64,000 bases of DNA from Rhexocercosporidium sp. MPI-PUGE-AT-0058 (lineage: Eukaryota; Ascomycota; Leotiomycetes; Helotiales): the NCBI GenBank assembly GCA_020746875.1, contig JAGTJL010000039.1:1-64000 (forward strand). Reading direction: 5' to 3'. The translations under genes were made by a program, and so were the position numbers. Under the pieces are notes generated by a model that saw nothing but the letters and a program-made list of their open reading frames with translations, was not told where the DNA came from and did no database searches. Of this stretch, positions 47,269-60,025 are shown piece by piece. How positions within the stretch are numbered: the stretch's first letter is position 1; every line of letters begins with the position of its first letter.

Positions 47269-47462
47269 TGTAGAGGAGTCCTGAGCTGCCAGTGTTTTCA
47301 GTAGTGTGCCAGTGTAATATATTGGCAATAATTAAAGTTGGCAATAATACTGCAGTGTAGGGTTTGCTATATTACACTATATTACCAAAATAATGAGTCT
47401 TATTACACCATATTATATATTGCCAGTATGTATTGCCAATACGCCCCCTAAAAAAATAAAAT

Positions 47463-50400
47463 TCAACCATCAACCTCATCGTCGATTCCCCTACCTAGAT
47501 CACTTGGTATATTCCACCCTTCACTCTCTATTCCTCCTTCCCTTGACTCGATCAAATCTTCTAGTATTTGTGCCTCCCTATCAGTGATCTTTAGCCATGA
47601 TTTAAGACATTCCAATGCCTCAAGGAGGTCTGGGCCAAGTCGATTGCGACGGTCGTGTGAGGGAATGATTAAGTGGCTTTTATACTTTGTGAATAGTCTT
47701 ATTTTATGAATATTATATAAATAGCTTAAGTCAGAGATTTCCTTACGAATGTCTTTCTCTCCTTATAAATAATTATTTTACTCAAGTCGCATTCGACCTC
47801 GTTCATGCTTTTGTACCGTTATATATTATTTACTTATATCACGATTCGGTATATTACTATCTTCGACGTGATTATCGTTAGTTCTTTACCAAATATTATT
47901 ATTGCACTAAAACTTTATTTAATACCTTTATATATAGACTTTTTCGCCTCCCTTTTGCTATTAAACTAACGAAACTAATTAAATCTATTATAACTAATAA
48001 TAATAATATCAACGATACGGCAGATGCCCTTATTACTCTTATTATCCCTCTTATCGATCGAGTACCTCATATATTATTTCTTAACGCTAATAATATTAGA
48101 GAATCATTTAGGGCCGCTTTTATAATTAATTTAATAGGCTTCATCGACGAAGTCTTCCTCGTATACAACGCCGTATACGGTATATAAGCGATTATCGAAA
48201 CCCTCCGCGCCTTTTAGACGAATATAAATAATTTATAAATTTACTTAAAAAATACTTTTATTACTAAAAGTAATAAAAATATTATAATTATTCGCTTAAT
48301 AATAAAAAACGAAACTCTCTTAAAGATTATTTAATTAAGGGGAGCTTTACGTTATATATTAAAATACTTAAACCTTAACGCCTTTACAGGCGAGGACCCC
48401 GTCTTCTTACCGAACTTCCTTTAATAACTCGAGTTAAAGCTCGAAATAAATAAAGACTAGTAGAGCTCAGAGCCTTAACGTATAAGATATGTCGTCTTAT
48501 GCTTTAAAGGCAAGGCATACGACTAAGTTAATTATAATATTAAGAATAACGTAATTCTTTTTAATAATATTAATATTATTAAGGAAATCCTTAAATCAGC
48601 TTTTAATAATATTAACGCTAAAGCTACCGCGTAACTCAAGATCTTCAATATAAAATAAGGTCATAAATCCTTTATTATATTCCTTTTTAAATAACATACT
48701 ATTATAAAGCTTACCGAATAGGATAACGGGGCTTTTATCGCTTATTTACGACGTGCTTTATATAGCGATATTATTTAAAGACTTTTTTTTATTAAAAATA
48801 AAGACGTTCTTACTAAACTTATTTAATTTATAAACTTTATTTATACTTATAATAACAAGTGCCGTTAAGTTAACGTTAATTATTTTAAAAAGAATACTAA
48901 TAATTCTTTAACTAATTATACTCCGAGCTTATATTTAATTATTATTTCGCAATTAATAACCGCTAATAATAAAGATATAATAAATTTAAGTAGTATTACT
49001 TAAAGCGCGAAAGATGTCGCTTCCGGTCGCAGACCTTAAATAGATATAAAAAGAGCAGTACGTAAAGCTTATTTATTATTACTTTATACTTTAATTAAAG
49101 AGAATTCCACCTTAATTAAAACTAAATTAATATTTAACTTATGCGCTACTAAAAAGGAGTTTATAGACGAATCTTTTGCGTATATTAATAAACTCACGCT
49201 TTATAAATTACGAAACCGTCGCCGATTAAATGTAGTCGATAGAAGATCTTTCTTAGCTAGCGATATTACTTACGTAATAAAACTCGACATAAAAATTAAA
49301 AAATATAAGAAAAAGATGCTCTTTTACGTAATAAAGCTTAAAAAGTACGATATTATATTCGGAAAATTATAATTAATAAACTATAATTTAAACGTTAATT
49401 AGAACGCGAATATACTTACTTTTAACTCTGATTATTATTATAAATATTATATAGAAAAGGGGTAATATTAACTAATAATTCTTAGAGCTTCCCCGTTATT
49501 AATTATAATAATTATAATTACATTTTTATACTTATTAATTCCTTAAAAGGTCGGCGCAGCGGTATTCTATATATTATCCGAAAAGTACGACGTTAATATA
49601 TTCTTATTATTTCTATACGAAATTAATAAGAAGCTTGCCGAACTCGGGATTATTATAAAAGTTTTTACGTTTATAAAACTTAACGTATTTTAATTTAATT
49701 TTACTCTTATTAATACGCAAAAAATAAAGCGAAAGCTTTAATTTCAAGATAATTATACCCTTTTTTAATCTTAAGACCGAAAACCTTAAGGCCTTCGAAT
49801 TTCTTAATAAATAATTATTAATATATACTTTTTAAGTATATTACTTAAAGATATACGTAGAGCTTTTAAACTTAAAACTTTAATTAATCTTATAATAAAA
49901 GTATTCTATTATTATTACGAATTCTTTAATCTCTTTAACTAATTAAAGGCCGATAAACTTCCCTTTTACCGAGATTGCGATTACGAGATTTAATTTTAAT
50001 TAAATATAACTTTATTTTATAAACTTTTATATAAAATATTCGAAAACGAATTTCTTATCTTCCGGAAATTCTTTTAAGAAAATCTTAATAAGGGTTTTAT
50101 ACGTATTAATACTTTTTCAGCGGCCTTACTAGTATTATTTGCGAAGAAACTAAGAAGAGGCTTACGTTTTTGCGTAAATTACCGAGTACTAAATTTTATA
50201 ATTATTAAAAACCGATACTTATTGCCGTTAATTTAAGAGACTCTTTCTTAATTAAGTTAAGCTAAATATTTTATTAAATTTAATATTATTGCTACGTTTA
50301 ATCGAATACGTATTAAAGAGGGTTAGGAATAAATAACGGCGTTTAATATAAAATATAGTTTCTTTAAGAGTATAATAATACCTTTTAAACTATTAAACGC

Positions 50401-53400
50401 CTTAATTACCTTTCAAGCTCGAATTAACAAAGTCTTACGCTTATTCTTTAATAAATATTATATAGTTTATATCGACGATATTCTTATTTATTTAAACGAC
50501 TTCGCTTTTCACAGACTTTACGTTAAATTAGTGCTTTAAGTATTCGAAGCCGCAGGCCTGTAACTTAATATTAAGAAATGCGAATTCAAGATTACCGAAG
50601 TAAATATTTAAGTATAATTATCTTAATTATTAAAATATAAATAAACTTAAAAAAAGTTGATTATTTTATTAACTAAAAAGCCCTTATTAATATAAAAGAC
50701 GTCTAAGCGTTCTTAAGATTCTCGAATTTTTATAAACGATTTATTAAAGGATTTTCGCGTATTATACGACTACTTGTCGCCTTAATACGGAAGCTAATTA
50801 AATAGAATTAGACTTTATTTTATTAAGAAGCGTTTAATATACTTAAAAACAGCTTTACTTTAATCTTAATCCTTAAATACTTCGACCTTATAAAAGAAGT
50901 ATTTATCGAATATAATATATTCGATTTTATATCTTTAGGTATTTTTTCTTAAGAAGACAATTAAGGAATATTATACTTAATCGCTTTTATATTTAAAAAG
51001 TACGATTTCACCGAGTGTAATTACGAAATCTATAATAAAGGACTTTTAATTATTATACGCTGCTTTAAATATTAAAGACCTGAACTTTAAGGCATATATT
51101 ACTAAATTATAATTATTACCGATTATATTAACTTTTTATATTTTATAACAATTAAGTAACTTTTAAGACGTTAAGTTAAATAAAGCGAATTTTTATTATA
51201 ATTTTAATTCGCTATTAAATCGATATTAAGAAAATAAAACGGAAAACCTAATTCTTTTATACGGAGATCGCAAGACTTATTAAAAGATGAAAATGACGAC
51301 CGCATTTAATATTAATAATAATTACTACTTAAGCTTTATAATATTAATTCTTTAATATAAAAATAACTTAAGCTTAATCCTAAGCTTTTAAAGCTCTTTA
51401 TAAATTTCTCTTAAGAGTAAGAAATTATATTATATCCTGTTATACTTAACGAAATCTAGCTAAAGCTAATCGATTATAAGATTACTAGACTTCTCAATAA
51501 AAGCTACGAAGATAACAAATAATAAATAAAAATTAAGAACGAAATGCTTAAACCTTATAATATCTCTCACTTAAAAGAAGTTTTCTTATTAAAATATATA
51601 ATAAATAAAAGTCGATTATATTTTCAAAAGAGATTATACGTACTTAAAAGCGAATTACGGACTTTTCTCACTTAATTCGCTTATAATAGCGTCGAATCAG
51701 GCCACTTCGGAAAAAATAAGTTATACGAATTCATTTTACGCTTTTATTAATAGCCGAAGCTTAATTTTAATATAAGATAATTTATACGTAATTACTACGG
51801 GTATTTAAGGAATAAGACCTCTTAATTACGGTATTAAAAGATATTAAAACCGCTCTTAATTCCTTTATAAAGATAAAGAAACTTATTTATTGATTTTATT
51901 AGCTTAATTTAACTTACCGCCCGTAAATTTAACGTAATTATAATTATAATTAATAAGTTATTAAAAGACAAATATTTTACGCCTTATAAGACCGATATAA
52001 AAACACATAACTTAGTAAATCTTTTTGTACGAAATATATAAAAACTTCATAAATTACTTAACTTAATTATCTCTAATAAAAGATTATTATTCGTTTCGGA
52101 ATTCTGAAAAGCAATTTACTACCGTTTATAAATTAATATTAGCCTTTTTATAATATATTACCCCGAAACTAATAATTAAACGGAAAACGCTAATTCATTC
52201 CTTAAGTAATACCTTCGCTAATATATTAGCTTTATTTAAGACGATTAAAATAAGTAACTTTTATTAGCCGAATTCGCAGCCCGTAATATTATTAATAATT
52301 TAATAAGAATATCTTTATTTTTTACGAACGCAGGTTATTATTTTCGAATGAGCTTTAGCCCCCCTCGAGCAATATTACGCGTAGCTTTTAAAGACCTAGT
52401 AAAACGTAATAATAAGGACAACGACTTTATTATTAAAATATAAAAGATTACGGAATTGCTTCGTATTAACTTACTCTTAGCTTAAGCTTTATAAAAGTAA
52501 TTTATTAATACAAACAGATTTCCGGCGCCAGTATATCGAGTCGGAAATAAGGTATTACTTAGTATACGTAATATTAACTTAATAAGACTTATATTAAAGT
52601 TAAACTAAAAATTTATCGGCCTTTTTCGAATTAAGCGCGTACTAAAATTATACTCTTATTAATTAAAATTATTATATAAAGTAGATTTAATTTATAATTT
52701 GTTTTATTTTAACTTTTTACGGCTATTATTAAACGACTTACTTCTTAGCTAATATAACCCGCTATTACTATTAATAACGCTAAATAAAAAGGAAAAGAAA
52801 CTCTAGGCGATTAAAGCAATACTGGACTCGAGACGTATAAAGTAGAAGAGCTTTTAATACTATATATTATAAAAAGGCTTTAATATTAAGAAAATAATAT
52901 AAGAGCTATTATATAACGTCGTTAACGCTTATATAACTATTAAAGAGTTTAAAAAACGTTATAAAAAGAAACTTAAACTTATAAAATAAGAAATACAAAA
53001 TGCTCGCTTATAAGCTGGAAAAGACGTGAAAAAATCAGACGTAATAAAGTAAGAGAAGACTATATATAAGAAAATAATTAGGTGACTTTTATACTTTGTG
53101 AATAATCTTATTTTATAAATATTATATAAATAGCTTAAGTTAGAGATTTCCTTACGAATCTCTTTCTTTTCTTATAAATAATTATTTTACCCAAGTCGTA
53201 TTCGACCTCGTTTATGCTCTTATATCGTCACAGGTCGGTAAGAGTGATCTTACAACTTGAAAAGAGGCGCTCTGCCTCTGTAGACATAGCAGGAATAGAG
53301 AGGTAGTCGATTGCCATCTTACTAAGATTAGGGAACGCTTTTTGCTGTGTTGGTTCCAACCACCATTGTAATGCATCGATAACATTGACTGGAGGAGATG

Positions 53401-54849
53401 CGCAATAGGTATCATACTCATCACGTTGGGCGAAATCGTTCTCGTCTGAGTCGTAAAGATCGGAAAGAAAAGTGTTTGAAGTCGATTGAGCAATTTGAGC
53501 ATCAAGCATAGTAGTCGCCGGCTTGTATTCGGCCTCCCAGACCTTCTGTACTCTCCTCTTGCATCTTTCAGCCATTCACCCTGTGTATCCGACCATTTCC
53601 TCTCTAGCCATTTCCAATTACGACGAGGGTTGAGTATAACTGCTGTAACGTAGGCATGCGATTCATCGCTCAATTCGTAGTATTTGTTGAACTTGGACCA
53701 GCCAGAGTTGATCATAGGAGCGATCATATCGTTGTCAGCGTTCAGTATCTTTGCAGACTCAAAAATCTTCAGAATAAACTCGAAGTTAGGAAGAGTCAGA
53801 TCAATACAAGCCTTAGAACCCTCTAGAGCCTTTGTTGCATGCTCAATCTTCTCAAGAAAGGACTTGATCTCCATAAGCGTGTTCCAGTCATCACTACTAA
53901 GAATATCGCCATACATCGACTCCTCAGCATGTATGTCGCAGAACTCGTCAAGTGCTTCTCGTAGGTTGATTGCAGTCTTAATCATTTTGAACCGGGAATT
54001 CCACCTTGTATCGTTGTTTCGAGACAGACGTAGATCCCTACTCAGCTCCCAAAATTTCTGCTCCCGCTGAATAGAACCTTGAATATAGACAACCAGATTA
54101 TGTAGCATACCAAGGGGACCTTGCCGACGCCATTGATTGATCTCTGCCAACGATATATCATACTTATTCGTCCCATCGGCGAGCTCTTCAAGGTTGTCGG
54201 AATCGGTAACGAAAAGGAAAGCCTGAGTACAAAGATTGAGGATATGACCTTGACAACGAATTCGGTGGGTTTTTGCATCGTATTTAAGTCGCCATTGACT
54301 TTGAGGAGTTCTAAATGTTTAAATTGTATTAGCTAAGTTTAAAAGTAGGTAAATAGGTGTACTCTACCACGCTGAAGGACTCGCATCATCGTATCGTTTG
54401 ATGTAGCATTATCAGAGACAATAAACCCAAGTTTTGACGTAAAGCCGTAATCCGTAAGCACCTCCATAATCGCTATAGCTAACTGCTCCCCAGAATGATC
54501 TCCAATAATACTCTTAAGCGCAAGATTGGTGTGTTGTAAAGCCCTGTCTTCGTCGACATAGTGTGCAATAACTCCAAGGATGGCCAATGAATTCGGTGAG
54601 GTCCAGAGGTCACAAGATAAATGGATTTTTGACCTTGCAGAGTGTATCTTGGCTTTCATCTGTTCCTTTCGATTCTTGTACTGTCGGAGTACCCATTCTC
54701 TAACTGTATTCGCGGAGGTAGGAAGGAATTCGAGTACTTTCGGATTGATATACTGGAGAAAAGCACGAAACTGAGGAATGCAGATCAATCGAAGGGCGAG
54801 GGAACATGCGACAAGGACGTTTACCCAAAGGATTTCAAGAATGGTACCG
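47463..54849 (-). pseudogene. hAT transposase, interrupted and frameshifted
   Basis: From the right: a region with HLSCDLWTSPN and GFIVSDNATSND (54788-54339) is the RNase H-like core. An intron-like gap follows. Then RIRCQGHILNLC and the long alpha-helical part appear (54280-53575). A one-base frameshift near 53560 moves to the frame with YLSIPAMSTEAERLFSS, the hAT dimerisation region, which stops at the Gypsy insertion. The frame resumes at 47655 with RRNRLGPDLLEALECLKSW and ends at 47463. Apart from the insertion it is not RIP-mutated. Confidence 0.85.
47656..53232 (+). mobile_element. Gypsy chromovirus-type LTR retrotransposon B, RIP-mutated
   Basis: LTRs of 168 bases lie at 47656-47823 and 53065-53232. 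The target duplication GGTCG (47651-47655 and 53233-53237) is perfect and lies within the hAT transposase codons. Plus-strand pol relics include RT ([12 protein letters not shown] near 50160, YIDDI near 50468), integrase and a C-terminal chromodomain near 52815-52930. It is the same family and orientation as Gypsy A but lacks about 170 bases of gag around the zinc knuckle. Confidence 0.93.
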
Positions 54850-55017
54850 TGTGACGGTACAAGAGCATGAACGAGGTCGAATGCGACTTGGGTAAAATGA
54901 TTGTTTATAAGGAGAGAAAGACATTCGTAAGGAAATCTCTGACTTAAGCTATTTATATAATATTCATAAAGTGAGACTATTCACAAAGTATAAAAGTCAC
55001 CTGATTATTCCCTCACA
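54850..55017 (-). mobile_element. solo LTR of the Gypsy A/B family without target duplication
   Basis: A 168-base LTR, inverted relative to A and B, runs from TGTGACGGTACAAGAG to ATTCCCTCACA. The five bases outside are TACCG and CATCC, which do not match. The flanks belong to different transposons: hAT core on the left, CENP-B-type helix-turn-helix on the right. The LTR itself is hardly RIP-mutated. Confidence 0.85.
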
Positions 55018-55643
55018 CATCCCTTCGTACTGTGGCAGACGTCCCCATAATAGCTTAGCTTAAGCCTTTAAGAGATCACCAGTTATCACTGCCTTCTTGT
55101 CTTGTATACGCTGCTGCCACTCAAAGAGCGTAGCCTCAAGTTCTGGCCAGTCACCTGTAGACGTGTTAGGAAGTGGTTCAACAGTTACGTGATCTGTCAC
55201 GTGATACCAGGAGATGAGGATGCAATGCGCTACTGCGCGCTATAAGCGGGAACTAGTGCTAGGCCAGGGGGAAATTGTTTGTTTACTTATAGCTACTTAG
55301 GCTGCATGCCTCCCTCCCTTCCTTCTTCTCTCTTTAGCTTATAATTCTTTTTGTCAATACGATTCTTTTCAAGCTATCAAATATCGTCTTCGTGACAAGA
55401 CGTCCGCTTTGCTTGTAACTCCTTCTTATCCTTCTTAGGGTCTTTCTTGTCGAGGTAATCGTAGTGAGAGGAGAGGACCTTTGAGATCCGACCTTGAGTA
55501 AGCTGGCGACCGGTTTCGCCTTTATACCAAGTAGCTAGCTCAGATTGATGCTCAGGGGGGTGGGTCTTGTTGCGCTTTTGAATACAAAGTCGATCGGTAT
55601 CGGTCAGGGCTTGACGCCTCTTCATTTGAGATGAATTTTCCAT
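55018..55643 (-). pseudogene. pogo-like transposase N-terminus (CENP-B-type HTH)
   Basis: Starts MENSSQMKRRQALTDTDR at 55643, with a first HTH ending LTQGRISKVLSSHYDYLD, as in CENPB_N domains. Past about 55380 the frame is broken by about 170 bases of unrelated sequence. A second HTH block then follows (WPELEATLFEWQQRI, LLWGRLPQYEGM) with one stop. The DDE part is absent because the frame ends at the solo LTR. Confidence 0.7.
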
Positions 55644-55822
55644 TGTGAAAGCTGCAATTGAATCCAAAATCACTATATTTTTACTAGGAATTAAGGATTG
55701 GGACCAAGAAATCGTAAGGATATCCTTATCGATAAGGTTATCCTTAATTACCTGCAAAAATTTTGCGGGACCGAAGAATCTATCCTTATATATCAGGTAT
55801 CCTTATATAGAGGATCCTTATA

Positions 55823-58039
55823 CAGTGTGCGAAATGATTAGATTAGATTAGATTAACTCGAGTTAATCTAATTTAATCAAAGGTAATTTAGAGTTAATCT
55901 AATCTAATCTAATTATAATTGATTTAATTGATTAAAAATCGATTAACTCACGTGACTTCCGACTAGCACGCATTAGGCTTAGATCTTCGCTTAGCTATCC
56001 TTTCTAAGCTTAGGCCCTCGCCACTTGAAGCGAGATTCTAGTACTAAGTCTTCTAAAAGTAGAAATTACTAGAACTTATTATTAGAAATCAAGTTTTTAT
56101 TAATAATAATAGCTTATTAATATTATATAATTTAGAAACTATTAGAAATAATTAGAATACGCTTTCTAATCGTAGATTTCTAATAGATTTTCTAGATAAT
56201 TTTATTCTATTCTATTGATTTCTAATACTTATAAATTAATAAATTTATTCGTAATACGCTTAAAAATCGATATTTAAGTAGATTCTTTTAGAAAGTATAT
56301 AATTTATATATAAGAACCTTTACTTCCTTGTCGTAATCGAAATATCTTCTTTAGATTATCGATATTTAGTACTATTTATATACTTATCTTACTCTTTACT
56401 TTTATATATTTATATATTATTATATATAAGTTATATATTATTACATATAAGTTATATATATTTACTTCTATTATGTCTACTACCGGTTATTAAACAGCTA
56501 TCTCTATTAATAGAGCTCAAAACGCTCCTGACTTTGTGTAAGGTTCACAAGGTAGAGTGCCACGACAGTTGTAATTCAAACTGATCTTTAAGGAAGTAAG
56601 AGGGGACTAGGAGTGATTTCCCTCTAAGTACATGAGTCCCCAGCCTCCGCTAAGCCTCCGCACTAGGCCCGATTAAGCCGTAAGCTTACCCTCTATTCTG
56701 CTCCTGACACTTTGAGATTAATATTAAAGATTAACCTATTATTTTCGAGAAAGGTCTCTTTTCTAAGACTTTAGAGCCTCTTAGAGAGGACCCTACGGAG
56801 CCTCGATTAGTCACTATTAAGTGCTTATATAAAGGTTGCACGTAAGTATTAAAATCTACTTTATTTATATATATATACTAATAATTTATATAAAAAGGTC
56901 TTTAGAGGCCAGAGAGTTAATTATTTTACGAGTAATTATATTACTTATTATAAGTTTAATTATAAGGCTTTTAATATTCGAAGAGTCTTAATGCGGCTAG
57001 ACTCGGAATCTAGTAAGTTAATAATATTCTTTTTATAATAATATAAGTAAAAGTATTAATTAATTATTAAATAATTCCGACTTCGAAGAGACTTCTAGTT
57101 AAGGAAGTAGTAGTAGTTAAGCTATTATAACTCAGGCTTTTAGCTCCCTAAGAGGTACTAAAAGGCCTGCTTCGCCTATTAAAGAAGCTTTTAATTCGAA
57201 GAAATATAAGTCGCTATTAATACGATTTATTATCGAAAATAATCTTTCTTTTAGAAGTATTTCAAGTACTTTTTTTAGAGAATTAACTTTTTATCTAAAC
57301 GAGTAAGTCTTTTTTATATTTTATAATTTATTATTATTTATATTAACTTATTAGTCAATCTCCTTTTCTTTATAATAAGATACTTCACGATTACTTAAAT
57401 AGTATTTATAAAAAAAGAAGAGATATAATTTAAGAAGATCTTAATCTTAATATTAAAGAAAAGGGATATTTCTCTTTAACTTTAGACGCTTGGACTGCTA
57501 TAAATTAAGACTCTTATTTAGGGGTTACTATGTAAGTTTTATTTTATAATATTAATATTTTTTAATTATATTATTAATGATAATACTAACTTTTATTTTA
57601 GACACTATATTAATAGTAGCTTTAAGCTCAAATCACACGCTATTAGTATGGCTTATCTAAGCGAACCTCACTCCGGAAAATATATGTTTAAGGTCTTATC
57701 TAAAGCCTTAGAAGAGTGGAATATTCAAGATAATATTATAAGGTAAAATAATATTCCTTTACTTTATGTAAGATATAATTAACTAATTATTCATAGTATT
57801 ACCCGAGATAACGCTAGCTCGAACGATACCCTTATAAAGGCTTTTATTAAAGACTACGATATAAAGGGAATTAAATTTTAAGGAGATATAGCGTGTTTAG
57901 CTCACGTGTTTAATCTTGTCGTTCAAGATATATTAAAGAATATTATAAAGGACGCTTATAGCGAACTTGACGATAGAGGAGATATAGTTAATATCGAGAA
58001 TAATAGAAAAGAGGAGTTAAGTAATAGTAAGTGAATTGC

Positions 58040-58091
<52 letters not shown>

Positions 58092-59579
58092 AGATATATA
58101 TTAATTATAATAGATACTTCTTTATGGAAAAAGATCCGGATTATTATATTAGGCCTTAAATATTTAAGAGAGAATAATATAGCCTTAAAAAGGCATATAG
58201 AGGCCTTAGAAATTAAAAATCCTCGCTTTCCGCAACTAAGTAAGTTATTAATCTATTAATTATATAAATATATACTAATATTATTACTATTATAGATTAA
58301 AAAACAAGGTGGTCTTTTACAGCTAATATGCTTAAGAATTTCCTTAATATATAGCCTGCTATATCAGCGGTTATATCTACTTCTAATAGTAGATCGTTTA
58401 AGAAGTATAGAAGTATATTACTTCTTAGCGAAGGAGAATTAGAGTATATACGAAAGTGCTTACGAATCTTCGATATATTCGTTAAAATTATAACGAAATT
58501 ATAAGCCGAGAAATACCCGACTATATATTATTTAGTCCCTGAAGTATATAAGATATATACTAAGCTAGAGACTATTAAAAACGAATTTAATATAGTAAAT
58601 ACTTCTTTTATTTATATAGCTTAAATATTAATATATACTTATAAGAACCTTTTACTTTTGCTATTAATAAAGGAATCGCTAAGCTCCGGAAGTATTATCC
58701 GAAATCCGGTATTACTGAGTATAATAAGGCTTTATATATAAGCTTAATACTTAATCCTCGAATTAAAGTAGACGGATTAAGTTTATTAGGACTTAATAAC
58801 GGAATTATAAGCGATATTAAGCGAAAGCTAAGAGAGGAATATAACTTGTAAGTCTTTTATCTTCTATAAGATATATAAATATTAATATAAATAGTCTAAA
58901 AGCAAAGGCTAACATAGATCTCCCTATGCTTAATAGGGAGATTATACCTTTAGACGAGGAAGATCTTAATATATATATAAACGAAGAAGACGAAGAATTC
59001 GATGAATTAGACGTATATCTAAAGGAAAGGAGATTTAATATTACTATAAGTAATTCTTAATTTATATATTTATTTCTTATATTAATATTATATAAAGGTT
59101 AAGCCTTTAAACTATTGGGCTATTAATAAAAATAAATACTCGGTATTATCTCTATTAGTACGAAAATATCTTCAAATTCCGGCTACTTCCGCGCCCTCTG
59201 AAAGGTTCTTTAGTTTAGGAGCTCTAATTATTAATAAGCTAAGGAATAGGCTTAATAAAGACACTTTCGAGACTATTAGTCTATTAAAAAGCTAGGGTTT
59301 TATAATCGATATAAAGAAGAAAGACGAACTAAAGGAGATAGTTAATAACGCGGAGAATTTCTTTAATATAAAGTAATTATAAAGAGGAGGAGATATATAA
59401 AAAGATATAAGAATATAATAGAATTTCCTTTAATAAATCAAAAGTTAATCGATTAAATCATTGATTAACTCTAAATCTTAATCTAATCAAAGGTCAAAAT
59501 TAGTTAATCTAATCTAATCTAATTTTAATTGATTTAATTGATTAAAAATCGATTAACTTGATTATTTTTTCGCACACTG
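55823..59579 (+). mobile_element. hAT transposon, RIP-mutated, complete ends
   Basis: The ends are CAGTGTGCGAAA and its inverse TTTCGCACACTG. The 8-base target duplication TCCTTATA (55815-55822 and 59580-59587) is perfect. Arrays of TTAGATTAGATTA and ATTGATTTAATTGATT near both ends are the subterminal repeats usual for hAT elements. The plus strand carries a RIP-mutated transposase; its dimerisation end decodes near 59180-59297 as IPATSAPSERFFSLGA and LRNRLNKDTFETISLLKS, then a stop where Trp is expected. Confidence 0.92.
58040..58091 (+). repeat. TTA trinucleotide microsatellite
   Basis: About 16 uninterrupted TTA/ATT units inside the RIP-mutated hAT element. Confidence 0.9.
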
Positions 59580-59770
59580 TCCTTATAGAGAGGTTTTACT
59601 GTAGCTATAGACCAGTGAGTAATAAGATTATGATTTGATTATTTCAACATTAGTATTAACTATGTCAGCATAGTCCGACATGTCCCTCATCACTCTAGAC
59701 GTTAAATACATTATTATTACTATCACTAGGGCTGCTTTAACCCTAAGTATCTTCGGCCTTTAGGGCCAAC

Positions 59771-60025
59771 TGTTACGGCTTGCCAAAGGTTGATACGGTG
59801 CAGGAGATAGCTTTGTATTTGGGCCTAAAGCTACGCTCAGAATCAAGAAGAAAAGACAAGGAGAAAAGGAGAGCTCTCTGTAAGAGGGAGCTCTAGTATA
59901 AATACACAAAGGGTCCCCCTAGCCTTTCCCGATTAGGCCTAGCGCCATGGTTACCATGCCAAGGCAATGCTACGAGCGATGCCGAGCTCGCTCGGTTAGA
60001 ATACGAGGCTCAGGGAATCGTAACA
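59771..60025 (+). mobile_element. solo LTR, family 3 (255 bp)
   Basis: Starts TGTTACGGCTTGCC and ends GGAATCGTAACA. The target duplication CCAAC is at 59766-59770 and 60026-60030. It contains a TATAAATA box near 59896. It is not RIP-mutated. Confidence 0.9.

Larger units (their letters stand above)
47353..54849 (-). mobile_element. hAT transposon relic, split by Gypsy B
   Basis: A hAT-like end CAGTGTAGGGTTTGC occurs at 47353, with AT-rich subterminal repeats (TTGGCAATAAT) beside it; the exact border is uncertain. The coding strand is minus. The right half is cut by a solo LTR at 54850, so the opposite terminus is missing. Confidence 0.65.
55018..59601 (-). mobile_element. pogo/Tigger-like transposon relic, split by a hAT element
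   Basis: The right terminus reads, in the minus direction, CAGTAAAACCTCTCTATAAG, typical of pogo-like ends, and is followed outside by TA (59602-59603). The hAT element at 55823-59579 sits within this end region. The left part is lost at the solo LTR. Confidence 0.65.

Noticed and set aside
46546..47304. 252-codon plus-strand open frame
   Set aside because: Antisense of the HET domain, which shows clear conserved motifs on the minus strand.
16867..59601. Starship-type giant element with cargo
   Set aside because: HET and FunK1 genes are common Starship cargo, but no tyrosine-recombinase (DUF3435) captain gene is visible and each repeat block is explained by smaller elements.
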